Source of the DNA: Candidatus Hydrogenedentota bacterium
GTDB lineage: Bacteria > Hydrogenedentota > Hydrogenedentia > Hydrogenedentales > CAITNO01
Direction: 5' to 3'
Length of the DNA stretch: 5,040 nt
NCBI GenBank assembly: GCA_007118765.1
Contig: SKQZ01000068.1
Coordinates: forward strand, 1-5,040
Shown here piece by piece: positions 1 to 5,040 of this stretch. The first letter of the stretch is position 1. Each line of letters starts with the position of its first letter. Both the position numbers and the translations under genes were made by a program. Under the pieces are notes generated by a model. It was not told the origin of the DNA. It saw nothing but the letters and a program-made list of their open reading frames with translations, and ran no database searches.

Positions 1-563
1 CCACTTTGCACATAAGAAAGGACTTCGGCGCCCTCATAAATCTGATCGCGGTGAAACTCCAGTACGGGCGTGTCCGCGTCAAGCATGTCAAACCCGAACA
101 CAAAGCGGATGCTGGAAAGGTGTTGTTTCGAAAAACAATGCCCGGCGGTAACAATGAGGTCGTCCGCCGCCATGAACGCAGAACAGATGGCGGCGGTGGG
201 CTGGTTGGCAAAGGGTTCGTCGTCGCAAGGCGGCTGCCCAAGATATACATAGTCATAGACGGTGAGCGCGTACATATTGTCGGCGGTATACACCAAATCC
301 GTCGCGCGCACGATGGCACAGGTGGCCGCCGCCCAGTCAAGCCGGTCGGGATCGGTTTCCAGGTAGACGTCCATGCGGTCGTCCTCGCCATAGATAACCT
401 TGGGTGCGTCCGCGCCCATGCCGGTCCAGGGCGTCCCGCCAATTTCGGTAATCAGCACATCGGCTCCGGCAACGGCAACGCCCGCCGGCACACACCACGC
501 CAAGACAAGCATCAACGCGATTGCCCGGCGTAGGCCATGACCATGCTCATGGTGACGCTTCAT
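1..563 (-). CDS. Secreted trypsin/V8-like serine peptidase, N-terminal part (cut by left edge)
   Basis: The frame opens at ATG 563 and stays open for 187 codons to the left edge. Residues 1-34 look like a Sec signal peptide: a basic, His-rich n-region (MKRHHEHGHGLRR), a hydrophobic core (about 14-31) and a likely cleavage near VAVAGA. The motif IVTAGHCF (137-144) is the His box of chymotrypsin-fold (S1) peptidases, with catalytic His142. Cys127 lies 15 residues before this His and Cys143 just after it, the same spacing as the Cys42-Cys58 disulfide around His57 of chymotrypsin. The catalytic Asp and Ser would lie beyond the window and were not seen. Cys82 and Cys113 might form another disulfide. 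The family hydrolyses peptide bonds outside the cytoplasm; substrate and specificity cannot be read here. About 110 residues between signal and His box are not recognised and may be a propeptide or other N-terminal extension. The start lies 25 bases after the oxidoreductase stop, so co-transcription is likely. The Cys24 context (LAWC) is not a proper lipobox. Confidence 0.82.
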   Translation of the reverse strand, partial: MKRHHEHGHGLRRAIALMLVLAWCVPAGVAVAGADVLITEIGGTPWTGMGADAPKVIYGEDDRMDVYLETDPDRLDWAAATCAIVRATDLVYTADNMYALTVYDYVYLGQPPCDDEPFANQPTAAICSAFMAADDLIVTAGHCFSKQHLSSIRFVFGFDMLDADTPVLEFHRDQIYEGAEVLSYVQS

Positions 564-572
564 TGATTGTTA

Positions 573-578
573 CTCCCT
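573..578 (-). promoter_or_regulatory. Ribosome binding site of the serine peptidase gene
   Basis: AGGGAG on the minus strand lies 9 bases before ATG 563. It supports this start, and the signal peptide directly after it agrees. Confidence 0.75.
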
Positions 579-588
579 GTCTGCCCTG

Positions 589-1860
589 TCATTGACGTTG
601 TAACAGCTGTTCAATATAGTTCGGGTCGGGGTACACCGCCGGTTCAAATGTTCGGCCCAGGGTGAACTCGGCTATGTCCACAAACGCCGCCTCCTTCGCC
701 GCCGATTCGTAGCCCGCCATCAACACCGCCAGCGTATCCCATGCAAGCATCATGCCCGACTGCGGCTGTTGCCCTTTGGTCAGGGCGCATTCCACGGCAT
801 CGGTCATCTCGTTCACATAGCCGTGGGCATGAAACTGTCGTGGACAGGGGAATGCCGTGCCCTGGGCCGTGGGCAATTTTTCGCGCAGCAGGATATTGCC
901 CGCAACACTGCCGTCCGGCAAAAACAACTCGTTGCTGTCGTTTGGATTGATGCGCATGTCATACTGTCCAAAATCGGCGGTAACCGAAAAAGCGTTTCGA
1001 ATGCCGCCGATATTCAAATCGTACCCGAACAATTCGGCAAGGGCGCCATCCTCAAACAACACCGTCGCACGGGCATAATCATCCACCTGTTGCATCACGC
1101 GGAAATGGGCGCCCGCCTCGTCCGGCTGTTGTTTGAGCACTTGCAGCGCCACCGCAGACACGCGCACCGGCCGTATCGGACGGCCATCGCGAAGAATCCC
1201 CTCCAGCTGTTTCAGATACAACGCAGGCCCCAGCGGATGACACACTTTGTTCATCAGCGAGCCGCCGCCGGATTTGGACGGCGTATCATAGGCGGGGGCA
1301 TGGCTGCCCTGATGGGCGCACACGCCCTGTTGCAACAGTATCCTGCCTTTGTCGTGTTGTGTCGCCTCGGCCATCAGCATGGCCATGGCCTTCACGCCAT
1401 CCACATAGGCGAGGTTCTCGGCATACAGCAGCTTCGAGCCGCTCTGTTCCACCGCCTGCAACGCTTCATCAAAAGCCGCCATGGTTTCCTGTTTCCGGGT
1501 TGCGGCGTCGGCAACCCGTTCATCGGCATATCCCGGCCAGATGATGGGCGGTTTTTCGAGCACAATCACGGGCGTGTTCGCTTCCGCCGCTTCGCGCACA
1601 TAATCGGCGTGGGCATAATTGGCACAGGCAATACAATCTATGTCCGGCTTTACCGTGGCCAGCATTTCCCGGTGGCTTGCAAACGCGCGGCTCACGCCGT
1701 GCCGCTTTGCGAAACGCTCCGCATTGCCCAAGTGTCCCGAGGTTACCCCTGCCAGCGTAATGGTTACACCGTTCTTGTGCGGTATCTGTCCGAACACGCG
1801 GGCCGTGAAGTCGCCCGCAAACCCTGTTCCGCTAATGGTTACGCGTAATGTCTTCGCCAT
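589..1860 (-). CDS. Gfo/Idh/MocA-family NAD(P)-dependent oxidoreductase
   Basis: A 423-residue protein, somewhat longer than the usual 330-400 for the family. The N-terminus has a Rossmann nucleotide-binding loop, GTGFAG (11-16), after a beta strand. EKPP (102-105) is the family's EKP motif, whose Lys103 is normally catalytic or cofactor-contacting. The second domain starts near residue 140; GGGSLMNKVCHPLG (198-211) takes the place of the common GGG-LxDxGxH motif, and His208 would be the conserved second active-site residue. The tail (about 348-390) has the usual FxxHGYVNEMTDAVE helix and a late AGYESA segment. Family members oxidise or reduce hydroxyls of sugars, inositols and related compounds in the cytoplasm; the substrate here is unknown. 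Adjacency to nagA suggests an amino-sugar or other sugar derivative (inference). An in-frame TTG at 1884 could extend the protein by 8 residues and overlap the nagA stop, but ATG 1860 has a good ribosome binding site and begins right before the Rossmann strand, so it is preferred. No signal peptide is seen. Confidence 0.9.
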   Translation of the reverse strand: MAKTLRVTISGTGFAGDFTARVFGQIPHKNGVTITLAGVTSGHLGNAERFAKRHGVSRAFASHREMLATVKPDIDCIACANYAHADYVREAAEANTPVIVLEKPPIIWPGYADERVADAATRKQETMAAFDEALQAVEQSGSKLLYAENLAYVDGVKAMAMLMAEATQHDKGRILLQQGVCAHQGSHAPAYDTPSKSGGGSLMNKVCHPLGPALYLKQLEGILRDGRPIRPVRVSAVALQVLKQQPDEAGAHFRVMQQVDDYARATVLFEDGALAELFGYDLNIGGIRNAFSVTADFGQYDMRINPNDSNELFLPDGSVAGNILLREKLPTAQGTAFPCPRQFHAHGYVNEMTDAVECALTKGQQPQSGMMLAWDTLAVLMAGYESAAKEAAFVDIAEFTLGRTFEPAVYPDPNYIEQLLQRQ

Positions 1861-1868
1861 GAGTCCGT

Positions 1869-1872
1869 CTCC
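1869..1872 (-). promoter_or_regulatory. Ribosome binding site that decides the oxidoreductase start
   Basis: GGAG on the minus strand lies 8 bases before ATG 1860, inside the 20-base gap after nagA. It favours the ATG over the in-frame TTG at 1884, which would put this site inside the coding region. Confidence 0.6.
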
Positions 1873-1880
1873 ATGTACTG

Positions 1881-3059
1881 TCAAAAAACTTTCAGGCGTC
1901 CGTCATGGGCCAATGCCGTGAGATACAGTTTCTTTTTGTTGTTCGGTTTGGTCGTGCATGCCAGCAACGCGGCCGGTTGTCCCGGCGCGGGCGGCCAGTT
2001 GGCAGGTTCCAGCCCAAACAACACCGCGGGCACGGCGGAGGCCGCGGCAAAGCATTGTCCCAACGTAAAATCGGTATGGCGATACATATTCCAAACGCCC
2101 TGCAATAACATCAAGCTGCTGCCCGCCAGCAATTCCGTGCCCGCCAGACATACGCGGCCGCTGCGTTTCATGTCCACCGCCGCGCCAAACAGTTCATACC
2201 GGCCCGGCTTCATGCCCGCAAGGGACACGCTGTCGGAGGTCAGTATGGTGCGTGCAGGCCCTTTGCTCCGCGCAAACACACGCAACGCGTCCGGCGGTAT
2301 GTGTTCGAGATCGGCAATAAACGACGCATGCAGCCGGTCGTCTGCAAGCTGCGGCCACAACGGGTTATGATGCCGATGAATGTGCGGCGCCATGCCGTTG
2401 CCGAGATGGGTGCACAATCGCGCCCCCGCCCGCACCGCCGCCGCAATCTGCCGCGCATCCGCGCCATGATGCCCCAGCCCCACGGTCACGCCGCGCCGGG
2501 TCAATGCGCGGATATAGCGCGGCGCCCCCGGCAACTCCGGCGCAAGGGTAACACAACACACCGCGCCCCCGGCAGCCCGTTGGAGCCGGTTGAACACAGA
2601 CATGCGCGGCGGCAGCACATGTTCCGCCGGGTGTGCGCCCCGCGGCCCGTCCTCCGGCGCAATGTGCGGCCCTTCCAAATGCAGTCCCGGTATGTGCCGC
2701 GCCAGGTCGGGGTCTTCCAGCGCCAGCGCCACTGTCCGGCATTTGTGTTCCATGGCGTCCACACTGTCCGTCACCAGCGTGGGCAACCAGCGAACAACGC
2801 CCTGTTGCAATAAAGCGTCATTCAAGGCATACACGTCGTCCACGGTCAGGTCATCCGCCTGCAGGTTGATGCCGAACGCGCCGTTCACTTGTATGTCAAA
2901 CAAGGGCGGCGCAATAATCGTGTTGGCGTCGCCAATGTCCGGCGTGGCCCGTCCGGCACGGCGCACCGTCGTGATCATGCCGTTGCGAATGCGAACATCC
3001 AGCGCCTGCGCGGTGTCCGGCAGGCGGCCGCGTATCAAAACTGTTTCGGTGGTCGTCAT
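1881..3059 (-). CDS. nagA: N-acetylglucosamine-6-phosphate deacetylase (NagA family)
   Basis: A 392-residue amidohydrolase, close to the usual 380-400 for NagA. The enzyme removes acetate from GlcNAc-6-phosphate to give glucosamine-6-phosphate in amino-sugar and wall-recycling catabolism in the cytoplasm. A short N-terminal beta domain leads to LFDIQVNG (53-60), where Gln replaces the first metal-binding His of typical amidohydrolases, as in E. coli NagA. Then come HLEGP (127-131, Glu129), His143 in GAHP, GLGHHG (194-199, His197), THLGN (217-221, His218) and TSD (274-276, Asp276). These match by order and near-identical position the E. coli metal ligands Glu131, His195 and His216, substrate His143 and catalytic Asp273. 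The usual THLFN is THLGN here, and the following PHIHRHHNPLW stretch is divergent, so a shifted substrate preference is possible. ATG 3059 is chosen over ATG 3083 because it has GGAAG 7 bases upstream and starts just before the first beta strand. The gene follows cls by 57 bases and precedes the oxidoreductase by 20. No nagB is visible. Confidence 0.9.
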   Translation of the reverse strand: MTTTETVLIRGRLPDTAQALDVRIRNGMITTVRRAGRATPDIGDANTIIAPPLFDIQVNGAFGINLQADDLTVDDVYALNDALLQQGVVRWLPTLVTDSVDAMEHKCRTVALALEDPDLARHIPGLHLEGPHIAPEDGPRGAHPAEHVLPPRMSVFNRLQRAAGGAVCCVTLAPELPGAPRYIRALTRRGVTVGLGHHGADARQIAAAVRAGARLCTHLGNGMAPHIHRHHNPLWPQLADDRLHASFIADLEHIPPDALRVFARSKGPARTILTSDSVSLAGMKPGRYELFGAAVDMKRSGRVCLAGTELLAGSSLMLLQGVWNMYRHTDFTLGQCFAAASAVPAVLFGLEPANWPPAPGQPAALLACTTKPNNKKKLYLTALAHDGRLKVF

Positions 3060-3066
3060 AAGCGTG

Positions 3067-3071
3067 CTTCC
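3067..3071 (-). promoter_or_regulatory. Ribosome binding site that decides the nagA start
   Basis: GGAAG on the minus strand lies 7 bases before ATG 3059. The alternative in-frame ATG at 3083 has only weak purine stretches upstream. Confidence 0.5.
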
Positions 3072-3116
3072 AATTGCGATCATTGTACCATGCCCGGCAG
3101 CCCGTCCCCGGATCGC

Positions 3117-4541
3117 TCACAACAACGGCGAGATAAGACGACAAAAGTTTTCCGCCCACGCACGGCTCTTGCTTACCAGTTCGGGCTTGATGATATGGGA
3201 AGAGCGCTGCATGGTGCGCACCCAGGATTCGTACGCCTCCAGTTCGTGACGGCTGTGATGGAACAAGGCAATCTCGAAGTTCAGGTAAATGCTGCGCATG
3301 TCAAGATTGGGCGATCCCGTGATGGCCATGGTGGCGTCAAAAATCATCAACTTCGCATGCACCATCCCGCTGGGATAGGCGTAGATGGTTGCGCCGGCGG
3401 CGACGATTTCACGCAAGGCGGGCCCCCGCGCCAAGTCGGCGGTGGGGTGGTTCGACCGCAACGGCACCAGCACGCGCACATCGCATCCGGCGCGTGCCTT
3501 CAACGCCAACGCCTTGGTCAGCGATTCGTCGGGCACAAAATAGGGCGTTACCACCCAAATCCGCTCGCGTGCATCCATGATCGCCGTGATAAGCGCGTCG
3601 TGAAACGTGTCTTCCGCCACATCCGGGCCGCTGGGAATCACCTGGATGGTGGAGTTTTCGAGAAGGGGCGCATTCGCTTCGGGTGCGGCAATGGCGCCCG
3701 CAAAACGCGCCGTATCCCCCAGATGCGGATCCGCATCAGGCAAGGTCAACTGCTCGTGCGTGGCATAATTCCAATCATCAAAAAACACCTCTTCAATATC
3801 GGCGGCAGCGCGCCCGCACAAAAAGACCGCCGAATCAATAAACCGGGTTCGGGTCGGCGTGGGCCCCATAAACGACGTGGCCAGATTCATGCCGCCCACC
3901 ATCGCCGCGCAGTGGTCCACCACCACAATCTTGCGGTGGTTGCGCAGGTTGGCGGACCAGCGCCATTGCAACGGCAACACCGGCAGGAACCGGCCCACCT
4001 GTCCGCCGGCGTCGCGCAAGGGCTGCGAAAAACGACCGCTCGACCAGATGCACCCCAGTCCGTCCAGCAACAGGCGCACCTCCACGCCCTCGCGCGCCTT
4101 GCGCGACAACATCTCAATGAGCGCGCGGCCCGTTTCGTCCCGTCCGAGAATAAAGGTGGAAATGTGGATGCATTCGCGGGCGGACGCACACAAGGCCATC
4201 AGCGCGTGGAATGCGCTTTCGCCGCTGTGGTGCAATGCGGTGCGGTTCCCCTTGCGCGGCGGCGGCATCCCCGCGGCGATCACGATGCGTGTGGCGGCAT
4301 TGGGCGCGAGCTCCGGCGACGACGTATCGCTCTCGTCGTACAACTTGCCCTTGATTTGAATGAACCGGTTCAGCTTGCGCCCGCCCAACAACAGATACAA
4401 CGGCACCCCGAGATAGGGAATCAGCACAATCGCCAGCAGCCATGCCAGCGTGCTGCCCGGCTGCCGTTTTTCCTGAAGCACGCGCGCCACCAGCAACAGG
4501 GCCAGCAGAAACCCGGCAACCGTCAGAAAGTGTTCATACAC
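3117..4541 (-). CDS. cls: Cardiolipin synthase, phospholipase D type (start uncertain)
   Basis: Counted from GTG 4541 the protein has 474 residues, normal for bacterial cardiolipin synthase. Two N-terminal membrane helices (about 5-21 and 30-53) surround the typical STLAWLLAIVLIPYLGVPLYLLLGG segment shape of Cls. Two phospholipase D catalytic motifs follow: HxKxxxxD at His202, Lys204, Asp209 with GG and Asn after it, and again at His395, Lys397, Asp402 followed by GSPNLD. The C-terminus ends in RLISPLL, as many Cls proteins do, so the 3' end is complete. The enzyme joins two phosphatidylglycerols (or a related phospholipid pair) into cardiolipin at the inner membrane. The start is unclear: there is no in-frame ATG. 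Options are TTG 4592 or 4586 (overlapping the upstream gene), GTG 4541, and ATA 4565, the only one with a well-spaced ribosome binding site. GTG 4541 is chosen because it avoids overlap and opens just before the first helix, but it lacks a clear binding site. The gene directly follows the DsbD-like gene. Confidence 0.9.
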   Translation of the reverse strand: MYEHFLTVAGFLLALLLVARVLQEKRQPGSTLAWLLAIVLIPYLGVPLYLLLGGRKLNRFIQIKGKLYDESDTSSPELAPNAATRIVIAAGMPPPRKGNRTALHHSGESAFHALMALCASARECIHISTFILGRDETGRALIEMLSRKAREGVEVRLLLDGLGCIWSSGRFSQPLRDAGGQVGRFLPVLPLQWRWSANLRNHRKIVVVDHCAAMVGGMNLATSFMGPTPTRTRFIDSAVFLCGRAAADIEEVFFDDWNYATHEQLTLPDADPHLGDTARFAGAIAAPEANAPLLENSTIQVIPSGPDVAEDTFHDALITAIMDARERIWVVTPYFVPDESLTKALALKARAGCDVRVLVPLRSNHPTADLARGPALREIVAAGATIYAYPSGMVHAKLMIFDATMAITGSPNLDMRSIYLNFEIALFHHSRHELEAYESWVRTMQRSSHIIKPELVSKSRAWAENFCRLISPLL

Positions 4542-4569
4542 AAGTTGTAGTACATCGCGGTATATGGGC

Positions 4570-5040
4570 TTATCCCTTCGGCTCAAGCACAATGAAGGTG
4601 GGCAGTCCCATGATTTGGAAATACTCCACCACTTCTTTCACCGGCGACTCGGAAAGCACTTCCGCCTGGTACTTGATTTTAACATGATCCTCAAGACGGG
4701 ACAATACCTCTTCATCACGCAGCGTATTGCGATCCATCACCGTACAGTTCCTGCACCAGGTGGCCCAAAAATCTATTATCACCGGACGCTCCTCTTCAAG
4801 CGCCTGAGACAAGCCCGCCTCCAGCGAACGCACCCATACGCCGTTGTCGTCTTCGGGCTGTATGCCCGGGGCGGCCAACGTATACGCAATGTGGCCATAA
4901 TACAACGCAAAACCGAGTATGAACACGCCAAAGGCCTGCTTCACCCGGGTCATCCATTTGCCGGGCTTGGGCAACAACGACAAGCCCGCGCCCAGAAAAG
5001 GCCACGGCAATGCCATGCCCACGCCCAACCCAAACGGCAA
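4570..5040 (-). CDS. dsbD: DsbD/CcdA-type thiol-disulfide reductase with thioredoxin domain, C-terminal part (cut by right edge)
   Basis: The frame is open to the right edge; the first visible codon is an internal Leu, not a start. About 157 residues are seen. Residues 1-55 match the end of the DsbD/CcdA membrane domain: a segment GMALPWPFLGAGLSLLP, then the LPKPGKWMTRVKQAFG stretch that closely resembles LPKSGPWMEQVKTAFG of E. coli DsbD, then a final helix (about 37-54). A 30-residue linker leads to a thioredoxin domain with WCRNC (Cys96, Cys99) and the cis-proline motif GLPTF (Pro147). DsbD moves electrons from cytoplasmic thioredoxin across the inner membrane to periplasmic thiols. The thioredoxin domain seems to follow the sixth helix directly, without the last two helices of E. 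coli DsbD, so a CcdA-thioredoxin fusion is equally fair. The protein ends four residues after the IVL strand, about 25 residues short of the family end. It immediately precedes cls. Confidence 0.85.
   Translation of the reverse strand: MPFGLGVGMALPWPFLGAGLSLLPKPGKWMTRVKQAFGVFILGFALYYGHIAYTLAAPGIQPEDDNGVWVRSLEAGLSQALEEERPVIIDFWATWCRNCTVMDRNTLRDEEVLSRLEDHVKIKYQAEVLSESPVKEVVEYFQIMGLPTFIVLEPKG
4573..4578 (-). promoter_or_regulatory. Possible ribosome binding site for cls, overlapping the end of the upstream gene
   Basis: AAGGGA on the minus strand runs directly into the TAA stop of the DsbD-like gene, an arrangement common in translationally coupled genes. Seven bases downstream is ATA 4565 in the cls frame; an ATG at 4555 lies 17 bases downstream but in another frame; GTG 4541 is over 30 bases away. 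The site is therefore good in sequence but does not fit any ordinary cls start. Confidence 0.35.

Noticed and set aside
484..495. Cys24 in the peptidase signal sequence as a lipoprotein cysteine
   Set aside because: The preceding residues are L-A-W, and Trp at the -1 position does not fit a lipobox; a standard signal peptidase site near VAVAGA fits better.
6..533. Plus-strand open frame of 175 codons at the left edge
   Set aside because: It is antisense to the signal peptide and His-box region of the serine peptidase, which has a good ribosome binding site and motif support on the minus strand.
769..1848. Plus-strand open frame of 359 codons opposite the oxidoreductase gene
   Set aside because: It lies entirely antisense to a well-supported Gfo/Idh/MocA gene and its translation shows no known motif.
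3082..3087. TACAAT on the minus strand in the cls-nagA gap, like a -10 box
   Set aside because: No reasonable -35 box lies 16-18 bases upstream (the region is G-rich), so a single hexamer match is not enough to call a promoter.
3092..3116. GC-rich CCGGGG...CCGGG stretch after the cls stop as a possible terminator
   Set aside because: The possible stem is short and imperfect and no T-run follows it on the minus strand.
2889..4550. Plus-strand open frame of 553 codons opposite cls and the start of nagA
   Set aside because: It is antisense to cls, which has clear HKD motifs and membrane helices. Its translation is rich in Arg, His and Gln with no recognisable domain, typical of a mirror frame in G+C-rich coding DNA.

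Overview
The window is a densely packed bacterial segment, G+C-rich (roughly 60% by eye), with all five recognisable genes on the minus strand. Transcription therefore runs from right to left. No gap between genes exceeds about 60 bases, and no convincing terminator or strong promoter lies between them, so the whole stretch could be one transcription unit or the middle of one. No tRNA, rRNA, CRISPR array, insertion sequence or other mobile element was seen. Long open frames on the plus strand are antisense shadows of the real genes.

Layout in transcription order: (1) 5040-4570, the 3' part of a DsbD/CcdA-type membrane thiol-disulfide reductase with a C-terminal thioredoxin domain, cut by the right edge; (2) about 4541-3117, a cardiolipin synthase-type phospholipase D protein with two HKD motifs; (3) 3059-1881, an N-acetylglucosamine-6-phosphate deacetylase (NagA); (4) 1860-589, a Gfo/Idh/MocA-family NAD(P)-dependent oxidoreductase; (5) 563-1, the N-terminal part of a secreted trypsin/V8-like serine peptidase, cut by the left edge before its catalytic Asp and Ser.

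Two functional themes appear. One is the cell envelope and periplasm: electron delivery to exported thiols, cardiolipin synthesis, and an exported protease whose Cys pair around the catalytic His looks disulfide-bonded. The other is sugar metabolism: deacetylation of an amino-sugar phosphate next to a sugar-type dehydrogenase, 20 bases apart. Whether the two themes are linked or merely adjacent cannot be told from this window.

The organism is probably a Gram-negative (diderm) heterotroph. The gene mix would suit Planctomycetota, Lentisphaerota, Hydrogenedentota or similar groups, but that is a weak inference. The most unusual spot is the junction at 4540-4600: the thioredoxin domain stops about 25 residues short of the usual fold, and the following cls gene has no in-frame ATG and no well-placed ribosome binding site for an ordinary start codon. 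No clearly new system was found; the genes are otherwise recognisable members of known families.
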